A stretch of 64,000 bases of DNA from Planosporangium flavigriseum (GTDB lineage Bacteria; Actinomycetota; Actinomycetes; Mycobacteriales; Micromonosporaceae), in assembly GCF_011947225.1 (NCBI RefSeq), contig NZ_JAATVW010000005.1, positions 248,001 to 312,000 of the forward strand, written 5' to 3'. Made by a program: the position numbers and the translations under genes. How positions within the stretch are numbered: the stretch's first letter is position 1; the number at the start of each line of letters is the position of its first letter. Shown here piece after piece: positions 53,311-62,863 of this stretch. Under the pieces are notes generated by a model. It was not told where the DNA came from and did no database searches. It saw only the letters and a list, made by a program, of their open reading frames with translations.

Positions 53311-54744
53311 CTACGCCTCGATGTTGTGCATGACGTGCTTGATGCGGGTGTAGTCCTCCAGGCCGTACATCGACAGGTCCTTGCCGTGGCCGGAGTGCTT
53401 GAACCCGCCGTGCGGCATCTCCGCGACGATCGGGATGTGGGTGTTGACCCAGACGCAGCCGAAGTCCAGCCGGCGTACCACGCGCATGGCGCGGCCGTGG
53501 TCGCGGGTGAACACCGACGAGGCGAGCCCGTACCGGACGCCGTTGGCGAAAGCCACCGCCTCGTCCTCGTCGCTGAAGCGCTGCACCGTGATGACCGGGC
53601 CGAAGATTTCGTCCCGGATCGCCTCGTCGTTCTGGTGCAGCCCGGAGACGACGGTGGGGGAGTAGAAGTAGCCCTTGTCGCCCACGCGGGAGCCGCCGGC
53701 CCGCAGCTCGGCGTGGTCGGGCAGCCGGTCGATGAAGCCGGTGACCCGGGCGAGCTGGTTGGCGTTGTTGAGTGGGCCGTAGAGCACGTCGTCGGCGGGG
53801 GCGCCGGTCTTGGTGTTGCGGGCCTGCTCGGCGAGGGCGGCCACGAAGTCGTCGTGAATGCCGGGGGCCGCCAGGACGCGGGTCGCCGCGGTGCAGTCCT
53901 GACCGGCGTTGAAGTACCCGGCCACCGCGATGGCCTCCGCGGCGGCCTCGATGTCGGCGTCGTCGAAGACGATGACCGGGGCCTTGCCGCCGAGCTCGAG
54001 GTGGGTGCGCTTGAGGTCGGTGGCGGCGGCCGTGGCTACCTCCATACCGGCGCGGATCGAGCCGGTGACCGCGACCAACTGGGGAGTGGGGTGGCTGACC
54101 AGGGCGCGGCCGGTGTCGCGGTCACCGGCGACCACGTTGAACACGCCCGGCGGCAGGAACTCGGCGGCGATCTCGGCCAGCAGGAGGGTCGACACCGGGG
54201 TGGTGTCCGACGGCTTGAGCACGATGGTGTTACCGGCGGCGAGCGCCGGAGCGATCTTCCACACCGCCATCATCAGTGGGTAGTTCCACGGGGTGACCTG
54301 GGCGACGACGCCGATCGGCTCGCGGCGCACGTAGCTGGTGTGCCCGGCCATGTACTCGCCGGCCGAGCGGCCCTCCAGCAGCCGGGCGGCGCCGGCGAAG
54401 AACCGGATCTGGTCGACGGCCGGCGGGATCTCTTCGGACTCCATCATGGCCAGCGGCTTGCCGGTGTTCTGGGACTCGGCGGCGATGAACTCGTCGGCCC
54501 GGGCCTCGATGGCGTCCGCGATCTTCAGTAGCGCCCGCTGCCGCTCGGCCGGCGTGGTGTCGCGCCAGGTCTCGAACGCCTTCTCCGCCGCCCGCATCGC
54601 CCGGTCGACGTCCGCAGGCCCGGAGATCGGTGCGGACGCGAAGGCCTCGCCCGTCGACGGGTCGATCAGATCCGAGTACCGGCCGTCGGCCGGTGCCACC
54701 GAGGAGCCGTCGATGAAGTTATGGAGCACACGCTTGTCAGGCAT
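53311..54744 (-). CDS. Gamma-aminobutyraldehyde dehydrogenase (ALDH family)
   Basis: 477 residues. Oxidises 4-aminobutanal to GABA with NAD. NAD site VVAQVTPWNYPLMMAVWKIA, VTGSIRAGMEVATAAA and LELGGKAPVIVFDDADIEAA; catalytic Cys in GYFNAGQDCTAATRVL, Glu in LELGGKAP; C-terminal EMPHGGFKHSGHGKDLSMYG. The GQDCTA and HSGHGKDLS motifs match PatD/YdcW-like enzymes. With the class-III aminotransferase it makes a putrescine-to-GABA pathway. ATG near 54744. Confidence 0.88.
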   Translation of the reverse strand: MPDKRVLHNFIDGSSVAPADGRYSDLIDPSTGEAFASAPISGPADVDRAMRAAEKAFETWRDTTPAERQRALLKIADAIEARADEFIAAESQNTGKPLAMMESEEIPPAVDQIRFFAGAARLLEGRSAGEYMAGHTSYVRREPIGVVAQVTPWNYPLMMAVWKIAPALAAGNTIVLKPSDTTPVSTLLLAEIAAEFLPPGVFNVVAGDRDTGRALVSHPTPQLVAVTGSIRAGMEVATAAATDLKRTHLELGGKAPVIVFDDADIEAAAEAIAVAGYFNAGQDCTAATRVLAAPGIHDDFVAALAEQARNTKTGAPADDVLYGPLNNANQLARVTGFIDRLPDHAELRAGGSRVGDKGYFYSPTVVSGLHQNDEAIRDEIFGPVITVQRFSDEDEAVAFANGVRYGLASSVFTRDHGRAMRVVRRLDFGCVWVNTHIPIVAEMPHGGFKHSGHGKDLSMYGLEDYTRIKHVMHNIEA

Positions 54745-54996
54745 AGTCTGGCCTCCAGCACTGATAGCCCTCTTTAGGCCACATCATTCCATCGAATCCG
54801 CAGCTGACAAGGCCCCATTGCGATCGTTTCCGTTGGTCAGGCGTGGTCGCGAGCCGAGCGGGTAAACCGGCCCGGGTGAGCCGGCGCGACGCTTGCGCGA
54901 TCACGAGCTGCTCCGGGCTCCCCAGGGCCCGTCCGGGTAGCGTCGACGGTCGGCCGGGTCGTCAGCGCGGCTGGAGGGTCGTCGGTAGGCTCTCGG

Positions 54997-55002
54997 TACA
55001 AT
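54997..55002 (+). promoter_or_regulatory. -10 element candidate of the manB operon
   Basis: TACAAT at 54997-55002, 29 bases from the GTG at 55032 and 14 bases before the AAGGAG ribosome binding site. No convincing -35. The rest of 54745-55031 has no gene. Confidence 0.45.
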
Positions 55003-55031
55003 TACGAATCTCTCGCAAGGAGCTCGCATCC

Positions 55032-56423
55032 GTGTCAGACCTGAGTCGCATCGTCAAGGCGTACGACGTCCGCGGAACGGTCCCGGATGAGCTTGACGAA
55101 GCCACTGCCGAGGCGCTCGGTGCGGCCTTCGTGCAGACGTTGGGCGCCGGTGGCGACCTCGGCGCCGGCCGGATCGTGGTCGCGCACGACATGCGGGACT
55201 CGTCTCCGGTGCTGTCCGCGGCATTCATCCGGGGCGCGCGCCGAGCCGGCGTCGACGTGGTCGAGGCCGGGCTGGGCTCGACGGACCTGCTCTACTACGC
55301 CTCCGGGGCGCTCGACGTCCCCGGTGCGATGTTCACCGCGAGCCACAACCCCGCGCGGTACAACGGCATCAAGATGTGTCGGGCCGGGGCCCGGCCGATC
55401 GGGCAGGATACCGGCCTGGCCGAGATCCGCGACCGCGCCGAGCGCATCCTCGCCGGCGACCTCGCGATCGGCGACGGCACCGGCGACGCGGAGCGTCAGG
55501 ACGTGCTCAAGGAGTACGCGGCGCACCTGCGCACCCTCGTCGACCTCTCCAAGATCCGGCCGTTGAAGGTGGTCGTGGACGCGGGTAACGGCATGGGTGG
55601 ATACACCGTGCCGGCGGTCCTTGGCGACGCCCAGCTCGGCCCGCTGCCGCTGGAGATCATTCCGCTGTACTTCGAGCTCGACGGCACCTTCCCCAACCAC
55701 GAAGCCAACCCGCTGGAGCCGGCGAACCTGGTCGACCTGCAGAAGGCCGTCCGCGAGCACGGCGCCGACGTGGGCATCGCCTTCGACGGCGACGCCGACC
55801 GCTGCTTCTTCGTCGACGAGCGCGGCGAGGCCGTCTCGCCGTCGGCCGTCACCGCCATGGTGGCAGTGCGCGAGCTGGACAAGCACCCGGGTAGCACGAT
55901 CATTCACAACCTGATCACGAGTCGGGCGGTTCCGGAGATCGTGGCCGAGAACGGCGGTGAGCCGGTGCGCACCCGGGTCGGCCACTCGTTCATCAAAGCT
56001 GAGATGGCCCGTACCAACGCGGTCTTCGGCGGCGAGCACTCGGCGCACTACTACTTCCGCGACTTCTGGTATGCCGACACCGGCATGCTGGCCGCCATGC
56101 ACGTGCTCGCGGCGCTCGGGGAACAGGCCGAGCCGCTGTCGCACCTGGTCGACCGGTACGTCCGGTACACCGACTCGGGCGAGATCAACTCCACGGTCAC
56201 GGATCAGAAAGCCAAGACGGCCGAGGTTGCGGCGGCGTTCACCGGCGTCGAGGGCGCTCGCTTCGACACCCTCGACGGGCTGACGATCGACCTTCCCGAC
56301 GGAAGCTGGATCAACCTGCGCCCGTCCAACACCGAGCCGCTGTTGCGCCTCAACGTGGAGGCGCCGACGCCCGAGCGGATGGCCCAGCTGCGCGACGAGG
56401 TCCTCGCCATCGTGCGGGGCTGA
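55032..56423 (+). CDS. manB: Phosphomannomutase/phosphoglucomutase
   Basis: 463 residues from GTG 55032 (AAGGAG 9 bases upstream). Interconverts mannose-6-P and mannose-1-P. Four-domain alpha-D-phosphohexomutase: phosphoserine in GAMFTASHNPARYNGIKMCR, metal loop GIAFDGDADRCFFVDERGEA, substrate loop FGGEHSAHYYFRDFWYADTG and phosphate-binding LRPSNTEPLLRLNVEA. First gene of the manB - Trm112 - SIS - CDF - manA run. Confidence 0.95.
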   Translation: MSDLSRIVKAYDVRGTVPDELDEATAEALGAAFVQTLGAGGDLGAGRIVVAHDMRDSSPVLSAAFIRGARRAGVDVVEAGLGSTDLLYYASGALDVPGAMFTASHNPARYNGIKMCRAGARPIGQDTGLAEIRDRAERILAGDLAIGDGTGDAERQDVLKEYAAHLRTLVDLSKIRPLKVVVDAGNGMGGYTVPAVLGDAQLGPLPLEIIPLYFELDGTFPNHEANPLEPANLVDLQKAVREHGADVGIAFDGDADRCFFVDERGEAVSPSAVTAMVAVRELDKHPGSTIIHNLITSRAVPEIVAENGGEPVRTRVGHSFIKAEMARTNAVFGGEHSAHYYFRDFWYADTGMLAAMHVLAALGEQAEPLSHLVDRYVRYTDSGEINSTVTDQKAKTAEVAAAFTGVEGARFDTLDGLTIDLPDGSWINLRPSNTEPLLRLNVEAPTPERMAQLRDEVLAIVRG

Positions 56424-56452
56424 GCGGAAGACATCACAAGGGAGAACCACGC

Positions 56453-56647
56453 GTGTCACTCGACCCGGCTCTGCTCGACATCCTGCGCTGTCCTGACGAG
56501 CACCATGCCACGCTCGACTACGACGATGCCGCCCAGACACTGACGTGCACGCAGTGCGCCCGCGTCTTCGAGATCCGGGACGGCATCCCGGTACTGCTGC
56601 TCGACGAGGCCAGGCAGGGTACCGCCGGCGGGAGCGGGACGTCCTGA
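56453..56647 (+). CDS. Trm112-like small zinc-binding protein
   Basis: 64 residues, GTG after AAGGGAG. ALLDILRCPDEHHATLDYDD, AQTLTCTQCARVFEIRDGIP with VLLLDEAR is the Trm112/YcaR fold; the first CPxC is reduced to CPDE, leaving three Cys (C13, C34, C37) so zinc binding may be incomplete. Homologues often sit between manB and the SIS gene in actinobacteria. Overlaps the next start by one base (TGATG). Confidence 0.85.
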   Translation: MSLDPALLDILRCPDEHHATLDYDDAAQTLTCTQCARVFEIRDGIPVLLLDEARQGTAGGSGTS

Positions 56648-57855
56648 TGACCGGTCCGTTCAACGGCGAGGCCGGGGTACGCGGACACCGCCACCTCGAC
56701 CTCGAACTGCTCGACAACCCCGCGGCGCTCGCCGACGCCGACCCCGGCGGCATGCTGCGGGCCACCGCATCGGCGGGCGCCCAGGTACGCGAGTCGGCCG
56801 CCCTCGCCGCCGAGGCCAACCTCGAGGCGATCGCCGACGAGGGCCGGCCCCGGGCCGTGGTCGTCGCCGGTGTCGGCACGGCCGCCCGTACCGGTGACGT
56901 GCTCGCCACGGTCGCCGGTGCCCGCTGTCCCGTACCGGTGCTCTCGCACCGCAGCGCGGGTATCCCGGGTTGGGTCGGTGCGGGCGATGTAGTGATCGCG
57001 GTGTCGGCGTCCGGACGCTCGCCGGAGGCGCTCGCCGCAGCCGAGGCGGCCGCCCGGCGCGGCGCCCGGCTGGTCGCGATCGGCGCGCCCGAATCGGAGC
57101 TGGAAGCGATGGCCGATCGGGCGCGGGCGCCGTTCATCCCGGTGCCCCGGCGCGCCCCGGCCCGCGCCAGTCTGTGGGCGCTGACCGTGCCGGTGCTGCT
57201 GGCCGCCCGTACCCTCGGGTTGGTCAAGGTCAACGAGGCGGACCTGGCGGAGACCGCGACGCGGTTGGACATGGACGCCGACCGGTGTCGGCCCAGCCTG
57301 GAGTCGTTCGTCAACCCGGGCAAGTCGCTCGCGCTCGACCTGGGCAACTCGGTCCCGGTCATCTGGGGCTCGTCGTCCCTTGCGACCATCGCGGCCCGGC
57401 GCCTGGCCGACACCCTGAGCTCGAACGCCCGCTACCCGGCCGTGGCGGGCGGGCTCGGTGAGGCCGGGCGTGGACGGGTGGGCCTGCTCGACGGGGTGTA
57501 CGGCGGCCTGGCAGAGGCCGACCGGGACATCTTCGCCGACGCAGACGAGGGGGACGAAGGACAGACGCGGCTGCGGCTGGTGCTGCTGCGAGACGGCGGG
57601 CTCTCCGACGAGACCGACGACCAGGGCGAGCCCTTGGCGGTGGAGGAGCGCCGCGCCGACGCGATCCAGTCCCTGGCTGAGCGCCGCGGGGTACGGGTCA
57701 GCGTCGTCACCGCCGAAGGTGCCTCGCCGCTGGAGCGGTTGGCGTCCCTGGTCGCGGTCCCCGACTTCGCGTCGGTCTACCTGGGTTTGGCGCACGGCTT
57801 CGACCCGATGGCCGTGCCGGCAGTCTCGGAAATGAAGGAGTTGTCTCGTCCATGA
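56647..57855 (+). CDS. SIS-domain isomerase, TobH-like (phosphoglucose/phosphomannose isomerase family)
   Basis: 402 residues. SIS fold: VVVAGVGTAARTGDVLATVA, VIAVSASGRSPEALAAAEAA, RRGARLVAIGAPESELEAMA and a second sugar-binding half with VPVIWGSSSLATIAARRLAD and TLSSNARYPAVAGGLGEAGR. Equivalent to Rv3256c. Mannose-6-phosphate/glucose-6-phosphate isomerisation is plausible, but a separate manA follows and the catalytic Glu/His pattern cannot be verified. Stop TGA (57853-57855) overlaps the ATG of a repeat-encoded mini-ORF. Confidence 0.85.
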   Translation: MTGPFNGEAGVRGHRHLDLELLDNPAALADADPGGMLRATASAGAQVRESAALAAEANLEAIADEGRPRAVVVAGVGTAARTGDVLATVAGARCPVPVLSHRSAGIPGWVGAGDVVIAVSASGRSPEALAAAEAAARRGARLVAIGAPESELEAMADRARAPFIPVPRRAPARASLWALTVPVLLAARTLGLVKVNEADLAETATRLDMDADRCRPSLESFVNPGKSLALDLGNSVPVIWGSSSLATIAARRLADTLSSNARYPAVAGGLGEAGRGRVGLLDGVYGGLAEADRDIFADADEGDEGQTRLRLVLLRDGGLSDETDDQGEPLAVEERRADAIQSLAERRGVRVSVVTAEGASPLERLASLVAVPDFASVYLGLAHGFDPMAVPAVSEMKELSRP

Positions 57856-57890
57856 GCGAGCGCAGCGAGCGTAGCGAGGTGGCGGCATGA
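57852..57890 (+). CDS. Repeat-encoded 12-residue mini-ORF
   Basis: ATG 57852 overlaps the SIS stop (ATGA) and reads MSERSERSEVAA, then TGA 57888-57890, which overlaps the next ATG at 57887. No independent evidence of expression; a function in translational relay is inferred only from the overlaps. Confidence 0.3.
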   Translation: MSERSERSEVAA

Positions 57891-57973
57891 GCGAGCGCTG
57901 CGAGCGAATCGAATGGCTCAGTGTGCTGGCGCCTCATGGCGTCGGCGAGCGTAGCGAGGTGACGGCATGAGCG
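57865..57973 (+). repeat. Direct repeat GCGAGCGTAGCGAGGTGRCG ... at the SIS-CDF junction
   Basis: A 29-base unit GCGAGCGTAGCGAGGTGRCG + GCATGAGCG occurs at 57865-57893 and 57945-57973 (28 of 29 identical). It belongs to the GAGCGnnGCGAGCG class that I recall as widespread in Micromonosporaceae. The second copy contains the ATG of the CDF gene. Confidence 0.7.
57887..57970 (+). CDS. Repeat-encoded 27-residue mini-ORF
   Basis: ATG 57887 overlaps the first mini-ORF stop; MSERCERIEWLSVLAPHGVG ERSEVTA, TGA 57968-57970 overlapping the CDF ATG at 57967. Each junction is ATGA. Significance unproven. Confidence 0.3.
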   Translation: MSERCERIEWLSVLAPHGVGERSEVTA

Positions 57974-58923
57974 CTGGCGGAAGTGCTAGAGCTGTCGTCG
58001 CGGCGCTCCTGGCCAACCTCGGAATCGCGGTGACCAAGTGCATCGCGTTCGCGCTGACCGGTTCGTCGTCGATGCTGGCCGAGGCGATCCACTCGGTCGT
58101 GGACTCCGGCAACCAGGCGCTGCTGCTGGTCGGCGGCAAGCGGGCCACCCGCCGAGCGACGGCCAAACACCCCTTCGGATTCGGGCGGGAGCGCTACATC
58201 TACGCGTTCATCGTCACGATCATGCTCTTCACCGCGGGTGGTCTGTTCGCGCTCTACGAGGGGTACCACAAGCTCTCCCACCCGACGCCGATCACGGAGT
58301 GGCAATGGGTGCCGATCGCCGTGCTGGTCATCGGCATCGCCCTGGAGTCGTTCTCCTTCCGGACCGCGATCCACGAGGCCAACCACATCCGCAACGGCGT
58401 GTCCTGGCCGAAGTTCATCCGGCGCTCGCGCGTTCCTGAGCTGCCGGTGGTCCTCCTCGAGGACTTCGCGGCGCTGATCGGCCTGGTGTTCGCCCTGATC
58501 GGCGTCGGCCTGACGCTCGTGACCGGCAACGGCGTGTGGGACGGCGTGGGCACCATCGCGATCGGTTTCCTGCTGGTGGTGGTCGCCATCGTCCTCGCGG
58601 TGGAGATGAAGAGCCTGCTGATCGGTGAGTCGGCCACGCCCGAAGAGCTCGAGAAGATCGAGCGGGCGATCATGGCGGGTGACGAGGCCGAGCGGATCAT
58701 CCACATGCGCACCGTCCACGTGGGCCCGGACGACCTACTGGTGGCCGCCAAGATCGCGGTCCGCCACGACGAGACCGCGGAAGCGGTCGCCAAGGGGATC
58801 GACGCGATCGAGAAGCGCATCCGGGAAACGGTCCCGATCGCGAAGATGATCTACCTGGAGCCCGACATCTACCGGCAGCCGGCCGCCGGGCGGGAAGCGG
58901 AGTCGGCGCTGACGGAGCACTGA
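57967..58923 (+). CDS. Cation diffusion facilitator family transporter
   Basis: 318 residues. Six helices with LLANLGIAVTKCIAFALTGS, EAIHSVVDSGNQALLLVGGK (HxxxD metal site in TM2), VTIMLFTAGGLFALYEGYHK and ELPVVLLEDFAALIGLVFAL (ExxxD-like site in TM5); C-terminal cytoplasmic domain with MRTVHVGPDDLLVAAKIAVR. Likely exports Zn(II), Mn(II) or Fe(II) by proton antiport; specificity not evident. Its start codon lies within a repeat. The gene ends two bases before manA. Confidence 0.9.
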   Translation: MSAGGSARAVVAALLANLGIAVTKCIAFALTGSSSMLAEAIHSVVDSGNQALLLVGGKRATRRATAKHPFGFGRERYIYAFIVTIMLFTAGGLFALYEGYHKLSHPTPITEWQWVPIAVLVIGIALESFSFRTAIHEANHIRNGVSWPKFIRRSRVPELPVVLLEDFAALIGLVFALIGVGLTLVTGNGVWDGVGTIAIGFLLVVVAIVLAVEMKSLLIGESATPEELEKIERAIMAGDEAERIIHMRTVHVGPDDLLVAAKIAVRHDETAEAVAKGIDAIEKRIRETVPIAKMIYLEPDIYRQPAAGREAESALTEH

Positions 58924-58925
58924 CG

Positions 58926-60080
58926 GTGCGATTGCTCGAAAATCCGATCCGGGGGTACGCGTGGGGCTCCCGTACGGCGCTGGCCGCCCTGCAGGGTAGG
59001 TCCGCGCCGACCCGGGAACCCGAGGCCGAGCTGTGGATCGGGGCGCACCCGGACAGCCCGTCCGCGGTCGGTGGTACGCCGCTCACCGAGGTGATCGCGG
59101 GGGACCCGGCCGGAGTGCTCGGCGCCGGCCCGGTGGCCCGCTTCGGGGAGCGGCTGCCGTTCCTGCTCAAGGTGCTCGCCGCCGCCGAGCCGTTGTCGTT
59201 GCAGGCCCACCCCACCGAGGAGCAGGCGGCCGCCGGGTTCGCCGCGGAGGAGGCGGCCGGCAAGCCGCGCGAGGCGGCCGACCGTAACTACCGGGACCCG
59301 CACCACAAGCCCGAACTGCTGGTCGCCCTGGAGCCCTTCGAGGCGCTGAGCGGGTTTCGTGCCCCGGCGGCCACCGCCAACCTGCTCGCGGGCCTGGAGG
59401 TGGCCGGGCTCGCGCCGACCATCGCGGCGCTGCGCGGCGCCGACCCGGGCGCGGCGCTGCGGCACGCGGTCACCGGCCTGATGGAGCTGGGTGGCGCCGA
59501 GCGTAAGGCCCTGGTCGAGGACATCGTGGCCGCGGCCCGTGGACGGTCGGGTTACGAGTTGGCCGTGGCGCTGGGGGAGCGGTACCCGGGCGACATCGGC
59601 GTGGTGGTCGCCCTGCTGCTCAACCAGGTGCGCCTGGCGCCGGGCGAGGCGATCTGGCTGCCGGCCGGCAACCTGCACGCGTACCTGCGGGGCACCGGGG
59701 TCGAGATCATGGCGGCCAGCGACAACGTGCTGCGGGGCGGGCTGACCCCGAAGCACGTCGACGTGCCCGAGCTGCTGCGGGTACTGCGCTTCGAGGTGCT
59801 CGCCGATCCGGTCGTACGCCCACGCGAGGTGGCGCCAGGGCTGGTGAGCTGGCCGGTGCCGGTCGACGAATTCGTGTTGCACCGGGCGGATCTCGACGGC
59901 GGCGAGGTCACGCTGCCCGGTCACGGCCCGCGCGTCGTGCTCTGCCTGCGCGGCGAGGTCCGCGTCGACGATGGGGCGGGGGAGTTGGTCCTCACCGGTG
60001 GACAGGCCGCCTTCGGCGCCGCCGGGCATACCGCCACGGTGTCCGGCACGGGCCAGGTCTACCAGGCGACGACCGCCTGA
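58926..60080 (+). CDS. manA: Mannose-6-phosphate isomerase, class I
   Basis: 384 residues, GTG start two bases after the CDF stop. Isomerises fructose-6-P to mannose-6-P. Zinc site: PLSLQAHPTEEQAAAGF, DPHHKPELLVALEPFEALSG, and EAIWLPAGNLHAYLRGTGVE; IMAASDNVLRGGLTPKHVDV completes the signature. With manB and manC it gives GDP-mannose. Confidence 0.95.
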   Translation: MRLLENPIRGYAWGSRTALAALQGRSAPTREPEAELWIGAHPDSPSAVGGTPLTEVIAGDPAGVLGAGPVARFGERLPFLLKVLAAAEPLSLQAHPTEEQAAAGFAAEEAAGKPREAADRNYRDPHHKPELLVALEPFEALSGFRAPAATANLLAGLEVAGLAPTIAALRGADPGAALRHAVTGLMELGGAERKALVEDIVAAARGRSGYELAVALGERYPGDIGVVVALLLNQVRLAPGEAIWLPAGNLHAYLRGTGVEIMAASDNVLRGGLTPKHVDVPELLRVLRFEVLADPVVRPREVAPGLVSWPVPVDEFVLHRADLDGGEVTLPGHGPRVVLCLRGEVRVDDGAGELVLTGGQAAFGAAGHTATVSGTGQVYQATTA

Positions 60081-60147
60081 TCTCCGCGCCCGCCGATCGC
60101 CCGAGTGGATCATGTCCGTTCGGTGGCCTGAATTGTCCTATTTTTCA

Positions 60148-60276
60148 TTGACTGGGAGAATAGCCCCGGTAACTTAGTACCCGCGCGGTATCGAGCTCAG
60201 GCCGACAGCTGCGTGGGAACCATATCGGGGGGATGCGCGGGGCAGTGGTATCAAGCCACTGCCCCGCGCGCTTTTC
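60148..60276 (+). ncRNA. Candidate small RNA or attenuator upstream of ahcY
   Basis: TTGACT (60148-60153), 16-base spacer, TAACTT (60170-60175) form a promoter candidate; transcription would begin near 60182 and run about 95 bases to an intrinsic terminator: GCGCGGGGCAGTGG (60235-60248) / CCACTGCCCCGCGC (60256-60269), 14-bp perfect stem, followed by GCTTTTCT. No ORF is present. It could be an independent sRNA or a leader that attenuates ahcY, whose ATG is 57 bases past the terminator. I compared it mentally with the SAH riboswitch and 6C RNA and saw no match. Confidence 0.45.
60235..60276 (+). terminator. Strong intrinsic terminator upstream of ahcY
   Basis: 14-bp G/C-rich stem (60235-60248 with 60256-60269), 7-base loop, TTTT tract. 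It either ends manA read-through or the candidate small RNA. Confidence 0.8.
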
Positions 60277-60332
60277 TGCGCGCGTAGTCTGGATTGCTGC
60301 CGCCCGATGCATCTGGCAGATCTGGAGATTTC

Positions 60333-61823
<1,491 letters not shown>

Positions 61824-61836
61824 GTTTCGGTCCCGA

Positions 61837-61876
61837 AGATGCCGGCCGCGGTCACCGCGGCCGGCATCTGTCTTTT
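61837..61876 (+). terminator. Intrinsic terminator of ahcY
   Basis: AGATGCCGGCCGCGGT (61837-61852) pairs with ACCGCGGCCGGCATCT (61854-61869), followed by GTCTTTTA. 16-bp perfect stem. Confidence 0.85.
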
Positions 61877-61914
61877 ACGCCTCCACCTCTTGACTTTCCA
61901 CACCCGGCTCGCCA

Positions 61915-61933
61915 TAAGGTATCCCTTACCTAA
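61915..61933. promoter_or_regulatory. Iron box (IdeR/DmdR-type) upstream of efeU
   Basis: TAAGGTATCCCTTACCTAA on plus, i.e. TTAGGTAAGGGATACCTTA on minus, matches the 19-base consensus TTAGGTTAGGCTCACCTAA at 13-14 positions. A second palindrome TAAGG-tctg-CCTTA at 61935-61948 overlaps the following DNA, as expected for two regulator dimers. The adjacent gene encodes an iron permease, so iron-dependent repression is a strong inference. Confidence 0.8.
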
Positions 61934-61975
61934 CTAAGGTCTGCCTTACTGAATGTCGAGCGTCAGGAGTGTGGC

Positions 61976-62821
61976 GTGTCGAACGCCCTTCTCGGCAACT
62001 TCCTCATCGGCCTACGTGAAGGACTCGAAGCGACGCTCGTCGTCACGATTCTGGTCGCGTTCCTGGTGAAGTCCGACCGTAAGGAGCGCCTTCCCCAGGT
62101 GTGGACCGGCATCGGCGTGGCGGTGTTCCTGTCCGTCGGGTTCGGCGCCCTGCTGACCTTCGTGGCACAGGACCTGCTGCCCGGCAGCAAGCGGGAGCTC
62201 TTCGACGCGGTCGTCTCCATCCTCGCCGTCGGCTTCGTCACCTGGATGATCTTCTGGATGCGCCGCACGTCCCGGAAGCTCTCGGGTGAGCTGCGCGCGA
62301 AGCTCACCGACGCCATCAACGTCGGCGGGTTCGCGGTGGTGGGTATGGCGTTCCTCGCGGTCGCCCGGGAGGGACTGGAGACCGCCATGCTGTTCTACGC
62401 CGCGGCCCAGGGCGCCACCACGTCGCTCGGCCCACTGATCGGCATCACGCTGGGGGTGGCCGCCTCGGTAGCGCTCGGCTGGGCACTGTACGCCAGCGCG
62501 GTGCGGATCAACCTCACCACGTTCTTCAAATGGACCGGGCTGCTGCTCGTCCTCGTCGCGGCCGGCATCCTCAAGTACGCCGTTCACGACTTCCATGAGG
62601 CCGGCGTGCTGCCCGGCGGTGACCGCCACGCCTTCGACTTCTCGGGGGTCATCGACCCGAGCGCGTGGTACTCGGCCCTGCTCGGCGGGATGTTCAACCT
62701 CACGCCCACGATGAGCGTCTTCGAGCTGGCCGCCTGGCTCGCTTACGCCGTACCCGTGCTGTTGCTGTTCCTCCGCCCGGCGCGCTCCGCGTCGCGGGCA
62801 CCGGCGAATGCTGCCGCCTGA
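61976..62821 (+). CDS. efeU: Ferrous/ferric iron permease EfeU (FTR1 family)
   Basis: 281 residues, GTG start. Two REGLE motifs characteristic of the family: LIGLREGLEATLVVTILVAF (TM1) and FLAVAREGLETAMLFYAAAQ (TM4), with about seven helices. The gene is followed 42 bases later by efeO. Controlled by the iron box at 61915. Confidence 0.93.
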   Translation: MSNALLGNFLIGLREGLEATLVVTILVAFLVKSDRKERLPQVWTGIGVAVFLSVGFGALLTFVAQDLLPGSKRELFDAVVSILAVGFVTWMIFWMRRTSRKLSGELRAKLTDAINVGGFAVVGMAFLAVAREGLETAMLFYAAAQGATTSLGPLIGITLGVAASVALGWALYASAVRINLTTFFKWTGLLLVLVAAGILKYAVHDFHEAGVLPGGDRHAFDFSGVIDPSAWYSALLGGMFNLTPTMSVFELAAWLAYAVPVLLLFLRPARSASRAPANAAA

Positions 62822-62863
62822 CATCAGCCCTGCCTGACCGAAACCCGCGAGGAGCGACCCCTC

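Noticed and set aside
53149-54531. Plus-strand open frame opposite the aldehyde dehydrogenase
   Set aside because: Val/Gly/Asp-rich shadow; the opposite strand has all ALDH motifs.
60081-60332. SAH riboswitch upstream of ahcY
   Set aside because: I could not find the conserved SAH riboswitch core; only a promoter-like pair and a terminator are visible.
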